A DNA stretch of 64,000 nt, taken from Pipra filicauda (lineage: Eukaryota; Chordata; Aves; Passeriformes; Pipridae). Below the pieces are notes generated by a model, which was not told the DNA's origin, made no database searches, and was given only the letters and a program-made list of their open reading frames with translations. Shown piece after piece: positions 35,301 to 49,100 of this stretch. Where the stretch lies: assembly GCF_003945595.2 (NCBI RefSeq), contig NW_024104453.1:310001-374000 (forward strand). Direction: 5' to 3'. Position 1 is the first letter of the stretch; each line of letters starts with the position of its first letter. The position numbers were made by a program, and so were the translations under genes.

Positions 35301-37090
35301 CTGTGTGTACAGGGCTGTGAGTGTGCCTGAATGCACCCTGATAAGGAGCCTGGGACAGGCTGGTACTGGGGTGTGTGGGAACACTTTGCTGTGTAACTGG
35401 AGCAGGACGAAGCCATCGGGCTGATGGTGCAGGGACCTCACTGTCCCCACGGGAAGGTGTTCCTGCCTCCTGGGACATCTGGGGCGCACAGAGCTGTGCA
35501 CAGTGTGCAGCTGGAGATACAGAGAGGGTTAGAAATGTGGTGCTTTCTGTCTCCTAAACACTTGGGCAGTTTGGTGTTGATTGGATTCCCTTAAACTCTA
35601 AATGGGTTTGTGCTAAGTGGGGCTGACACCAGCTCTGTTAGATCTGGGCACCATCTCGTGCTGTGCAATCATTAGTCCCATCCTCTGCTAATTCAGCGTG
35701 TTTCTCTTCCTCCTCTGCAGCTCTGCCCTTGTCTGCAGTGCCTGCTGTCAGGCAGAGTGGGCCCTGCTTATAGGAAACCTCGAGGAAGTAAAATGGCTTT
35801 TCTTCTTCAAAAGGCTTTTAGTTCTTCCTGCATGTCCTCGAGGCAGCTATTTTTCCCCTTTTTACAGAAGTGTCGCTCATTTGCCCAGTTTTATTTCCTT
35901 CCAAGTTATTTTTCAGTTAATCCTCAGACACGTGTGTTGCAGTTAAAGCTTCCACTGCTGCCCTCCTTGAGAGTACCCCTGATTTGGGAAGTCACTGACC
36001 TGTTCTTTTAGCAGTTGTGAACGTTTTGTCCAAGTGAACCTGCCCTGTGGCTCCTGAGATAAGAAGTTTGAACGTGAGCTGAAATGACCTATCACAGAGA
36101 TTTTTGAATTGTAGAAGATTCCCAAGGAAGATGGAAATCCCACTAAATGCCCTGTCCAAAACCAGACCAGGCAAGACTGGAAAAGGTTTTGGGAAGAAGC
36201 AAATCTTCATTCAGAATATAGTTGTTGAGGTTTTTTTTTTTCCATGTCCAATTGCTGTCCTTCTGCCACAGTTACTTAAATTACATATTTGTGTTCCAAA
36301 TCAAAGCAGAAAATCCTCATTTCTTCCCTTGCTGTGACTCTTGTGAAGGCAAGAACCTGGATCTGCAGCCGTTCCCGGGCCCTCAGCACTGCTGGGCTGT
36401 TTTCACATGGAGCTCACCAGTTCCCCCTTCCTGCCTTACCTGTGCTTGGAGGGATTTTCCAGCTACTTGCTGCAGCTGTGGCTGGTGTCACTTCTGCCAA
36501 GAGATGATGCTGGTCATTGAGCAAAATCAAGGTTGCTGGTGTACAGCTAATTAGTTCTCCCAGCCTTAGTGATGAGGGTATCAATAGAAATGCTCGTGTG
36601 GAGCTGGGGGTGGTGGCTGGAGAGCTGTGGGGAGGAGGCTGAGGCAGAGCCCCTTCCTTGAATACATGAGAAGAGGGTTCCTGGTCTGTGTGGCAGCAGG
36701 GTGATGAGACATGGATCTGAGGAGAAGTTTTATGATTTCAGATGTCTTCTGACATTGTCTGTCTGTGCATTTGCTTGGTTGGAGACAGTGTGGCGAGACA
36801 GCTACAAATGTAAACATAAATTTATTTATGATTCTGGCCTGGCTTTGGGCCAGCAGTCAGACTGGGCCTAACTCCCTGTTGCAGTCAGTGGGTTTGTGGC
36901 CTCTGGATATGCAGGCTGAGGACTGGGGCAGTCGTTTTCAGCAGTGACATCGTGTTTTGATATATATTCAAGCTGATGATTAAGCAAATAGATTTTCAGG
37001 GTTGACTTTTGCCAGGGTAATCCCAGCAGGCTCTAAAGGAGTGCTGCCCTGTGAGTTTGCTGGCTCAGTGCTGCTTGGCTTCTGTTTGGG

Positions 37091-37121
<31 letters not shown>

Positions 37122-40100
37122 GTGCCAATATCCTCCCGTGTCAGTTTTCCCAATAGCCACTGTTTTCATTCTGCTTTCTCTAAGCCAGCAGTCCCTGCTG
37201 CCAGGAGGATGCTGTGGCTGAGGGTGAATGGAGTGAGCTGCCAGCAAACATCCACCACTGTCTGCACTCGCTGCTCCTGCTCCCCAGGACTGACCACGGT
37301 TGTTCCTCTTGGGAAGCAGTGTAGACCTGGCACGTGTGAGCCCCAGGTGTGCAGGAACTCTGGCCCCCTGTAAGCCCCATGTCACTGCAGGTGTCAAAGT
37401 GGCTCAAACGTGAAGGTTATTCCAAGATCTTGGATTCCTGTACCTGGCAGGAGCTGAGAGTGGGGTTTGGCAATAGGCAACATATCCTGGGGAATTTGGG
37501 CTGCGGTTTAAAACAAAGTATTTGTTTCCATTTGAGATTTTTGTTTCCAAAACTTGCAGTTGCTGTTGTCCCAAACGTTGGGGAGGTCTGTAAGCTCTGC
37601 TTTGGGAGTGGAATGTTGCATTTTGGTGTGTCTAGAATGCCTCGTGAAAGGATTCTTCTGTAGAGTCTGGTAGCACTGGTGGTGGTTTTGGTACCTGCTC
37701 AGCAGGATTTCTGCAGCCTTTCCCTGGAGATGGTGACAAAGAGTTATTTGGTTTAGCTGGGTCCTGTTTCATACCGGGCTCTGCAGTGTCCTGTTTCAGC
37801 TTTGCTCTTCTTCCACTGTTGGTATTTTTGATACACCTGCACACTAAATAAAAGTGATGCCCTGGTTCAGGCATGTGCTTGTGCCTTTCCTCTGCATTAC
37901 CAGCTGAAAGCAGCTTCCCCTCTGAGCACGCTGATCCCGGGATGAGGATCTGAGCCCCGGGGCTGATCCCTCTGTGCAGGTGTGAGAAAGCTGCTCCCCA
38001 CCCTGAGCTGATCTCTGCCCACAGCAGCCTGGGAGCTTAAGGGCTTTGTATCACCTACCTGTCCAGGCTGTGTTTGCTTTATTCCTAGTACCCAATCCCA
38101 AGTGGACACGATGCCATCAGCTTTCAGCAGAGCTGGTTCTCTGATGCAACACAAGGATGCTCGTGTTTGCCTCTGGAGGTGTTTGCTCTAATTCTCTCCT
38201 GTGTCTGAGGTTGTGGGTGCTCACAACAGGACTCCCAGCACTAACCACACACTCTGTGTACCCCTGCAGCTCCCAGCCAGTGGAGCACCTGCTGGAACAC
38301 ACTCCAGAATGTGCAGTTTCTTGGTACAGATGCTGAGAAGCCGGGGTGACCTCCACCACCCTCCTGGGTGTGTTTAAACACTGATGATCTTTTGCTTTCC
38401 TGGGTGAAAAGAATCTAGAGAATTAAACTGTTCACTGCTGACGTCGTAGTTCTGGGAGGATAAAACTGCTGAGCTGTTGCAGTTAGGCTTTGGGTTTCTT
38501 TTGTTTTGTCCTAGGGCGGTTTTGCTGGTTTCCAGGATCCAGAGCTTTAGAAGGAACTTTCAGTTTCTCAGAGTTGAATTTGGTTTAAAACAAAAAAGTC
38601 CTTCAAATGTCAAAGTGTAGAGATGGTTTTTTTTCTGGAGCAACCGACATGCCTAGGGTTTAAAAATGTCAGAAGGGGTTTAACGAAACAGCAAACAGAC
38701 TCTGGTATTAAAATAGCTCTGAAATGCTCCTGCAGTCCCAGCAGCTTCGCTGGGGGCTGTTTTTAGAGTCTTCTCTTTCTTCTCTTGTAGGTTTACCAAG
38801 AATCTCTCCCCGGACAAAATCAACCTGAGCACGCTGAAAGGTCAGGGGCAGCTGACCAACCTGGAGCTGGATGAGGAGGTGCTGCAGAATGTGCTGGAAC
38901 TGCCCACCTGGCTCGCCATCACTCGTGTCTACTGCAACAAGGCCTCGATCAGGGTGAGCGGGGGCTGCACCCACGGCCCCACTTCAGAGGGGTAAAGTTA
39001 CTGTTCACAGGCAGGATCGTTGGGATTGTGCACTTTGCACACTGGACTCTTGTAAATTCTTCCTCCTTGTACTTTTTAAAGCAAAATATTCTTTTAGCTG
39101 ACTTGAACTGCCAGGTTGCTTAGTTGCAGTTGGTACTAACCACAGTTGCATTCCATGAATGCAAAAGTTTTTAGGATGTTGAAGAGACTTTCTATAAAAG
39201 AAATATGGTTCTACTCTGCCAAGTGACAGTAAAAATGAGTTTGTCTCACTCATCTGATGTGCTCTGTTTTTAGAGTCAGATCTGCTTAGTTTAGTAACAA
39301 ACATTTGTTCTCCCTCCTACAAGAACTGCAGAGTGAGCGTTGCTGTATGAAAATAAAATGGAGCCTTTTGGTTTGTGCACAGTCTTCAAAGGACTTGCCT
39401 GACTTCCAGTAACAGCAGCAGTTAGGTGTAAACTCTGCAAGGCCAGGAATGTTCTCCATAACAGAATTTGACCTGCAGAATATCTATTACTCGTGACGAT
39501 ATCTGAGATCCAAAAGCTCATCTGGGTTTGTAGATCTGATGTCTGGAATGTCTTGTCTGTGTCTCTGTTTGACCTGGATACAGTGAGACATTGTGGACAT
39601 TTCTCAGAGAAACAGGGCTCAAAGTTTGGACTCAGGTGGTTTCCTGCAGTTTCTGAAACTTTCCAATGCAAAGATAACCCCTGTAACCTCAACTTCATCT
39701 TTTCAGATCCAGTGGACAAAGCTGAAAACACACCCGATCTGCCTGGTAATGTTGCCTCTCTTGTCCCTTTCTTTTCTTCCTCACTCTTTTCAATCTCTTC
39801 TACTCGAGAAAAATTCTGCAGAGGGAAACCATGAAGGGCTCAAATTTTCATTTGACCTGAGTCCTCCAGGCCCTTAGCACATGGGGAGCACAGTCCTCTT
39901 TGGCCACGAGTGCCCCCTCATGAGATCCCCATTTCACTGCAGGATGGAGCCAGATGAGCTCTCAGGGAAGTCCAGGGCAACCTTGTGCCCATTTTTGTTG
40001 TTTGTTTTCCCCACTTCTGGGGTTTCAGGTTACCCTGATCTGGGCACTGCTGGTGTGAGAGCTTTAACACACGAGACTCTTGGAGAGGCAGGAGGCTCCA

Positions 40101-43100
40101 GAGTTGGTTGTCCCTGTGCTGGAGTCTCACACCCCAGGCTGGTGGGCTGAGCTGGAGGCTGGGTGTGGTGTTGAAGGCTCCCACGTTGTGTCTCTGCAGT
40201 ACCTGGACAAGGTGGAGGTGGAGATGAGGACGTGTGAGGAGCCTCGGCCGCCCAACGGACAGTCCCCCATCGCTCTGGCTGCCGGCCAGAGGTGAGACCC
40301 TGAGCCCTGGGGCTTCTCCCTGACGTCCTGCTGGGCTGTGGGGGCTGCTGGTCTCCCTGAGTCACCTCCCTGCACTCGGGTTTAAGTGCCTCTGATGTTG
40401 GTTCTAAACCTCTGTGTGTGAGCCTTACCTGTGCCAGGCCTGTTGTCTGACGGGTGATGCCATGGAGGGCTCTTCTCTTTGCAGTGAATATGGCTTTGCT
40501 GAGAAGGTCGTGGAGGGGATGTTTATTGTTGTCAATTCCATCACCATCAAGATTCACTCCAAGGCCTTTCACGCTTCTTTTGAGCTCTGGCAGCTCCAAG
40601 GCTACAGTGTCAACCCCAACTGGCAGCAGAGCGACCTGCGCCTCACCCGCATCACCGACCCACAGAGGGGAGAGGTGAGCACTGTCCTGCCCTGCCTGGC
40701 ACAGCCCCCACTGGGACCACCCCAGCCTTGGGGCCCTCAGGCTGCTGTCTGAATTGAGTTTGTATTGGGATCACAGAGGAAAAGTGTGATGAATGATTTT
40801 GTGTGGCTTTGTTTCATTTCACATCGTCTGAGTGGGTTTTTTTTTTAAATCCTCGAAGTTGTGAAGCTCTCAGTGTTTTTCTCCTCCTGGGCAGGTTCTG
40901 ACGTTCAAAGAGCTCACCTGGCAGACACTGAGGATAGAAGCAGATGCCACAGACAATGGTGATCAGGATCCTGTCACTACTCCTCTGAGACTCATCACCA
41001 ACCAGGGGAGGATCCAGATCTCTCTCAAGAGAAGGGTGAGAGTCTCCTCCATGCTCTGCAGGACACAGTCTCACTGCCTGGTGCAGTGATGATATTTCCT
41101 CCCACATTCCTCAGCAGCCCTTCTTTCCCTTCAGAAATGTGGAGCCCAAGCTGGTGGGTCACTCCATGCTTTCTGTCAGAGGCAGCTGTGTCCTTACCAA
41201 ATGTCAAAGCAGTTTATTTCCCAGGGGAGGATATCATGGATGGAGCGAGTTTTTCAATCTGTTTGAACATCCCAAGGAGAGCTGTCAGCTCCGTACTGGG
41301 AGTTGAAAGCCTGGCAGCCTGATTTTTAGCTGTCAGTGGAAATGTGATGATTAAAAAAAAAAAAAGAAACTATCTCCTTTTTTTTTCCCTTTTTTTTTTT
41401 TTTTTTTTTCCAATTTTAAGCCAGTGAGCAGTTTGCCTCCTAAAGACAAGGTGTCTTTGACTACTTTCCACCTGAGAGGAGGTGCTGTGGACATCCAGCA
41501 GATAACATCCCAGAGGAGTTTCAGAGCAGCCTCCCTTCTTTCTGTATGTTATGAAGGCTCTCTGTCTGCGGTGGCAGTTTTTGAAGTCCCTGTCTCCTTG
41601 CTGTTGCAGACCAAAGATTGCAATGTGGTGGCCTCCAAGCTGATGTTTCTCCTGGATGACCTGCTGTGGGTGCTGACGGACTCCCAGCTGAAGGCAATGA
41701 TGAAATATGCTGAGTCCCTGAGCGAGGCCATGGAGAAATCTGCTCAGCAGAGGAAAAGCTTGGCTCCAGAGTCTGTACAGGTGAATGAGTTTGGAAGTTG
41801 GGCTGCCGGGGAAAAGGGGTAGTTCCTACTTCTGTGGCATCTGTCCCATGCTCACAGGGTGTCCCCTGATGGGAACACATGGGCTTCCCTGGTGTCAGGT
41901 GAGTGTCACGTGGACTGTGGGCTGATGAGGAGCAATGAAGTGACCAAAGGAGTGGGATTCATTGCCAATAAAATACGTTTTCCAAGTCAAGGAAAAGGGA
42001 AGAGGAATATTGCAGCTGGAGTCAGAAGCTCTGGGGAAGCAGAGATGTGCACATGGTACAGTGAGATTGCATAGGAGGGACTGGGAATATTTGGCCCTTT
42101 TGGCCCAGGAGTCTTAAAGCATCTTTCAAGAGAAGTGAATTGCAGCTGGCAGAGCCACAGACAAAGAGCTTTGCTCATGAAAACATAGGAAAGGGAATCC
42201 CAATTCAGTTTCTATAAACAGGCTGGAAGATGACATAAATTGCTTCAGTGCATTTTAATGCCCCTCTCTGTTTTCCCCCCTCTCTGAGTTCTCACCGAGC
42301 TTGTCTCTCTCCCACAGGTGACCCCACCCGCTCCCAGTGCCCAGCAGTCCTGGGCCCAGCCCTTTGGGGGCAGCCCCAGCCCCAGCAGCATCGGGCAGTA
42401 CTTTGACAAGCACGACATGAAGGAGTCCTCGTACCACCTGCTCATCTCCCGCCTGGACCTGCACATCTGCGACGACAGCCACGCCCGGGAGGCAGGTGGG
42501 GAGAGCAGCAGCAGGGAGAACATCACCCCAGGCAGTGGTTTTCTGTCTTGGAGGGGGTTGGAAAGCAATGGAGTTTTGCAGTTTGGGATTTGGGGTTCTA
42601 GGTCTGGTTCTTACCGTATGAACTGTAGGCCGGTTGCGTTCAGGTGTCCCTGCCTAGGACAAGATTTTGATACAGCTTTCTAGAGATGGTACCCTGATCC
42701 TGGCCATGGTGTCAGTCAGTCAGTGGTGGCAATCAGAGCAATGTAGTTGTGATTTCTCCTGGATCAGGACTCAGATTGCAGGGCTGACCACTGTTTTCTT
42801 TGTTCTGTTTCCCACAGGTGCTCTGAAGCATGGGATGCTGGGAGGTGCCATCCAGCTGACCTTCAGGAGGATGGCTTTTGACTATTATCCTTTCCACAGG
42901 GCAGGTAAGGAGCCTGTGGCCTCACAACTTGAGGAGGGGGATATAAAGAATTTGAAGAACAGTCCTGCTCTATGGCTTCAGGCAGAACTAGAAGAAAGGA
43001 ACCTCGGTTTTTAAAGCCAGGATGTTTGCTTTCCCGCAGGAGATGCCTGCAAGCATTGGGTGAGGTACAGTGAAGCAATGGAGACACGGGGACAGTGGGC

Positions 43101-46100
43101 AAGGAAGTTGGTCAGTGAATTTCAAAGCAAGATTGAGAAGCTTTATGAAGAAATGGACCCTGCCTTTGCCAGGACTCCACTTTCCCCCTTCAAAAAGAAA
43201 CCAGGTAATGGTATTTGATAAAACTAGTGAAGCAGGAGGTGGTACCAATTTTGCTCCATCCAGCAATATCTCTAGTTGCTCCTCCCCAGTTGAGCAAGCT
43301 GATTTGTTGATGCAGAAATCCATAGTACTCTAAAAATCATAAATATAATGTCAAAGGAAAGTGGCTGTCATTCTGGGGTAGCTCTGCAGCAAGGATGGAT
43401 GGGCTGCAGTGGTCCCTTTCCTGGCTTCTTATTGAGTTTCTCCATAAGTGAGTTTATAAGGATGAAATGAAGTACTTAAGACCTGGCTGAAGAATGTGTT
43501 CTCTTGCCACAGAGCAGACTCATCTTTCACAGTGTTCTTCCTTCAAAAGTCCTGAGGTCTTTTTCCTGCCCAGCTGTGTTCATCTGTTTCTAATTTTGGG
43601 GCTGTTCATTCTGCTCAGTAAGCACATAGGTGTCGGTGCTGAGGGTGGAGTTTGATGCAAAGGAGGTGACTAAAACCCTGCTGGTTCTGCTTGTCTGTCC
43701 CCACAGACGCCCCCCAGAGCCCCCAGAGGAGCCCCCCGGAGAAAGGCCGAGCCCCTCCCACGAGTCTGCCCCGGCTCCGGCAGCCGCCCTGGCACCGGCT
43801 GCGCTCCAGCTGCGTCCTGGTGCGCGTGGACGACCTGGACGTGCACCAGGTAGGGAGCTGAGCAGGCTCTGGAGATGTCCGTGGCGTTTTTAAAAAAGAA
43901 ATGTAGTCAGATATGATTTAAGTAAATCAGTCGGATCCCGCGCCATCCGAGAGGAACCGAGCCCTGCCCCGGGAGCCCAGGCGCCCTTAGGATGTTGCAC
44001 GGAAAACTTTCCACCCGAGTGTGAACTGCCGGGAGTTTTCACGTTCAGAGGAAATTGCATAAGCACAGGTTTCTGCCCTCTGTTCATATCTAAGCTTGCA
44101 CCAAGCATTAGGCAGGCCCTCAGTAAAAGATCCCATACCTTTGAGAAGTCCATGAGGATGTGGATTTTTGGCAGAGGATAAGTCTTACCTCAGGCTTTCT
44201 GACCTGGGACAGAGCATCCCTATCCTGGATCAGGCCCTACACCCATGTGCCCTGTATCCTCTCCAAGAGCTGGTTTTGCTTTTTGCAGCACCAGATACTA
44301 CAATGGACTTACCAACGTGCTGCAGATCTTGCAGACAGCTGTAATAGGTTTCATTCTGATTGCTCATGTCACCTAATTCTGCTTGTCATGGCTCTTACTA
44401 GCAGTGACAGGAGACATAAAGAACTAAATTCCCTCAAAGGAAAGGAGCTGGCAATATCAGCCAGTAGAAGAAATTTTTATTTTTGTTTGAAAGCAGCGTA
44501 TGTTTGATGTGTAAATGAGGTGGATTGAATAGAGGTGACTGTGGGGTTACTGGGACACTTGGGTTTGCCATGTCTGAGTTCTGCACAGCTGCATTCCGTT
44601 GTGCTTTCAGGTTTCTACAGCTGGGCAACAAAGTAAGAAACCCTCCACCTTGGTTTCATGTAGTAGAAAATTCTTCAAACTGCCTGACCAGGTCTCTGCA
44701 ATCCATATTGAATTCACAGAGTATTACTTCCCAGACAATCAGGACTTTCCAGGTAATACACCAAGGTTAGCACCTTCTTTTATAAGTTTCCTTAAGAATC
44801 ATCAGTCTTAGTTGTTTAGGTGTGTTAAGCCCTAGATATTCTCTGTCCATTGTTGTTAGTTTTCTGATGTTTGCCTTCCTAATTTTAATTTTTTTTTTGC
44901 CTGTGGGAAAGTGGGATAAAGTTTGTGCACAGTGTGGATGCAGAGCTGTGCTTGCAAAATACTGTGAGCAGGAAGGAATTGCAGCAGCTGCTGCCTGCCC
45001 AGCTCCTGGGTTCTGCCTTACTGGTCAGCACTGGAGCAGGGCCGTGGGGTGCTCTGGGTACTCTGCAACTGCTTTGATGGGAGACCTGGAACACCTCATT
45101 TCTCTGCACCACAGCTACTCCCAGGGTGGCGAAGGCCCTGCATTGGTGCTGTCAGTGCAGATTCTGCACTGAGCTGCGGAGACCTGAGGGGCCTTTTCTG
45201 CTCTTATTGATCTGTTCCATTCCAGTTCCGTGCCCAAACCTGTACGTGCAGCTGAACGGCCTGATTCTCACCCTGGACACAGCAAGTGTGCTCTGGATCA
45301 ATCTCTTCTGCCTGGATCTCTATCGCAGCTTGGAGCAGTTCAAAGCCATCTACAAGCTGGAGGACTCAGGCAAGCGTGATGAGCACGTCGATGTCCGACT
45401 GGATGGCTTCCGCCTGAAGGTACCATTCCTTTCCTCCCTTTTCCAGCCTTTGGTGTTCTCTCCCTCCCTGTTGTGGAAGGCACATGAGACCAGGACACAG
45501 TGAGGAAACAAATGCTCTGACTTTCCTCTGTCTGCCACCTGTGCTAGTTCTGTTTGGTCTGTGGGCAGTACAGCGGGTGCTCAGGTTCTCACGCAGAATA
45601 GGCAACGTCTCTCTTCCCCACGTAGCTCAACATCCCCGTGGATAAGAAGGTCACGGACCATCGGGATCGCCCGCAGAGCCTCTGCATTGGCACGTCAGAG
45701 GTGACGGCCACCAACACCCGGCACAGCCCCTCCTGTGGCTGCCAGGACCTGCAGAGCCTCTTCCGGAGATTCGCGGGCTCGGAGTTCTTCCACTCCGGCT
45801 ACACCGAGTTCCCCCGGGCCCAGGGCAGCTTCAGCCTCCTGCACACCCTCTTCCTGCGCCACGCCTACCAGGTGGATGACAGGCCTCAGAAGCACCCGGG
45901 CCTGCCCCAGCTGCTCCACAAAACCTCTGCCTCTGAGGATCTGTGGTCTGTGAACTTCACTGAGCTTGCCCTGGGCTTTGAGGGGGCTGAAAGCTCCAAG
46001 GGCAGAGCCCTCAGCTTTATTGACCCTTTTCCCCTTTCCATTTGGGCCTGCCTGCCCAAGAGGTGGAGGCAAGCTCAGATATCTAAACGACAGGAACTGG

Positions 46101-49100
46101 CTGCCTCTGAGGTGAAAATCAAGCCTTCTGCCAGCTTTAGCAACCACTCAAAGAACGAGAACCTTTCCAGAGAACACGGCATTTGTCAAAGATCAAAGAC
46201 TGACCAGGATCTGAAGAACATCTACAAGGCCCCAGAAACAATGGATGTCTTGGGAGAATCTGACTGTGAAGTTGATGATGGAGTAGACAGTGAAGAGCTG
46301 GAAGCCTCTGCTGATATCCATGTGCTCATGTCCTCATCTGTTCATGTCAAAGTTCGGCTCAACCACTACCAGTACTTGGTGCTGCTCAGGATGAAGGAAG
46401 TTCTGCAAACACTACAGGAGCAGCTGGCCCAAGATACCCAGGAAGTGACTGGGTGTCCTTTAGATCCCATGTCTGCTTGTGTGGGAGTTATGTTCCACAG
46501 TGCTGAAGTGGCCCTGCTCATGAACCCTGCTCCAGGGTCTGTCCCAGAAGGCAGATCCCTTGACTCGGACACAACCAGCCTGATCGAGTCTGAGCTCTCT
46601 CCTTCAGACAGCAAGGAGGGGCTGGTGGCCGAAGAGAAGGAGCTGAAATCAGAGAGCAGCTCAGAGAAGGGAGTGTGCAGCTCCTCGGAGCTTCCAGAGG
46701 ACAGTGGGGTCGGGAGTACCAGTGCCAGTGTCCTGCCAGAGTCACTCCCAAGGTCTGCGAGTGACGGAGCTCTGAGCGCAGCTCCACGTGGTAAGGGCAC
46801 AGAGGAGAAGGGCTTGATAGAGGAAGCACATGAAGCTGTGGAAGCCCTGGTAGCAGAAAGACCAGCAGAGACCAGCAGCCAACCTCAGAGCCCCCCTGCT
46901 CTCCCTTCCAGCCCAACCTCGGATGTGCAGCCCTCGGGCAGTGGAGGCGTCGCCCTCGATGTCCAGGCAGAGCTCATCCCACTGAGGAACATCGAGGTGG
47001 AGCTCTCCAGTGCTCTGCACATCACCAAGGACGCCACGAAGGAGGCTCTGCACGTGACAATGGACCTCACCAAGGAGGCCATGTCCCTCACCAAGGATGC
47101 TCTGAGCCTGAGCCGGGACAGGATGACCTCCACCGTGCAGAGGATGCTCTCCCTGCCTCCAGCCAGGTGAGCACCACGGGCTCCCGGGGTGCAGGAGGGG
47201 GAACAGAGACTGAACTGCTCCCCCTCTTCCCATGTCCTTTGGGTTGGAGATGAGTTAAGTCTTCATCTGCTGGGGCTGGTCTGAGGACACTAAAGTCTGA
47301 CTTGCAAGAGGTCAGAGTCCAGCCCAATATCCATGTAACCTGCAGGCTCAGGTGTCTGCCTTTATCACTGGTTTGTGTTGGGTTTTTTGCAGGGATTCTG
47401 TGCCCAAAGCAGAGGAGGGAGCAGTGACCCCGGGCGGGGGCCGGATGCGTTTCTTCTCCATGAAGAGAACCCCGTCCCAGCACTCCTTTGACACCACGTC
47501 CGTGGACGGGAGCGGCCCCGAGGACGGGCTGTCCGTGGACAGCGACGGCAGCGACGGCTTCGTGCTGCTCACAGACTCTGGTACGAGCCCTTGGCTTCTC
47601 CTCTCCTCTCACAGTGATGAACAGCTTTGTGCCATGGGCAACCCTTCCGTGCTGTGTTCGTGTGGAATTGCTTTTGCTACTCCTTTTTGAAGGCCGTCAG
47701 TAGTTCCCCCCCAGTGGCTCCTTCTCCTTTCGTAGGTGCCGTTTCTTTGAGATGAGGAGTGTAAATGAGTGGGGGGGTGACTGCACATAACACGATGTCC
47801 TGAGGCCATAACAGAGCAGGGGCTATGACTGTGCCAGTGGAGGGAGGTATGGAGTGTTTAGGAATGGTTTAGGAAGGGCTGGCTGGATATAGAGTACTCT
47901 GAACATCTTTCACTTCAACTCTGTATTGCTTAAACTCGTCAGAGGAGCAGGAGAGTTCTCCAGAGGATGATATAGGCTGAGAGGCCATGAGATTCAGGCA
48001 GATGCTGACATCAGGACTTCTCAAAACCAGAAAAAGAAGTGGAATCGAGTTTTGTTGTTACTTCATTTCAGAACCCAGCCTGGACCCTCTTTCCTTGAGG
48101 CAGCTTCCTCAGGCCCACGGTGACTCAGGCAGCAGGACAAGCCTGGTGGCCGAGGATGAGGGTGGATTGTCCCTGGAGGTGAACAGCTCCACGTCCCAGA
48201 GTGAAGACCCCAGCCTGCAGCTGGTCAGTCTGGCACTGGGGTTCTGTCCCTGAGTGGATCTGGAAGTGAACCAGAGAGATGTTTGTTGTAATCAATGAGC
48301 TCTTGGTGGCTGTTTCAGGTGTCTGTCCTCGTGTTGAAGATGAATGAGGTGAACTGTGGCATAGAGGCACGAGGGGATGATTTGTCTGTGGCTGTACAAG
48401 TGATGAACGTGGTTCCAGAGCAGCTGAACAACGTGGGGATGTGGCAGTATCTGCGTGGCTACGTGGGTGAGACACTGCTCTGGGACTCAGCTGCTTTTAC
48501 AGCTGTGCTCTTAGAACTGGCTTTTACACCAGCCTTGCTTGGGGAATATTCCAGTAACTGGGACCTCAGTGTTTGGGGTGGTTAGGACTGAATACAGCTC
48601 AGCTGTGAGGGTTCAGATCTGCATTTCAAAGATGTCTCCCAAATGCCTGCATAGCCAGGCTCTGTGGGGCTGGGATTTTTTTAATTCCTGCTAGGCTGCA
48701 TGAAATGAATTAAAAGAGTGAATAAAGCTATCTAGGGAAACCCTGAAGTTATTCCTGCTCTGAGAAAAATGCTTTTGGTCTAGGGTACCTCCCCAGGGCT
48801 AAATTCGAATTAAAAAAACCCAACCCAAACCCCAAAACAATCAACCCCTCACCCCCCAAAAAAGGTAACTGAACCCCTAAGTAAACAAACCCCAAACAGC
48901 TCCAACATGGATTCATTTCAAGTGAGAGATGATGTCGGACTGAGGTCACTGTGAGCTTGGCTGCTCTCTGCAGCTGGGCAGAAATGGGCTTTCCAAGATG
49001 CCCTTTCTGGGTTTAGACCGGGCTGCTGGTGCCCCGCTGTGCAGTGACACCTCTCTGCTCCAGCTGTAGGAGCCCCAGGTGTGGAGGAGCCTGCAGCCCC

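Larger units (their letters stand above)
29260..38790 (+). other. BLTP3A intron 1
   Basis: 9.5 kb, almost half the gene. The 5' kilobase is CpG island with a (TCC)n run and a CGGT-rich minisatellite. A 27-base A run lies at 37095-37121. No further exon, RNA gene or recognisable transposon was seen in 30000-38790. Confidence 0.7.

Noticed and set aside
37095..37121. Poly-A run as the tail of a processed pseudogene
   Set aside because: The upstream sequence matches no gene I recognise, and no target-site duplication is visible.
40030..40599. 189-residue minus-strand frame
   Set aside because: Antisense shadow of BLTP3A exons 4 and 5.
48799..48850. Interstitial telomere-like repeat (aacccaacccaaacccc)
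   Set aside because: Not a clean CCCTAA array; just A/C-rich intron sequence, as also near 5140 and 12910.
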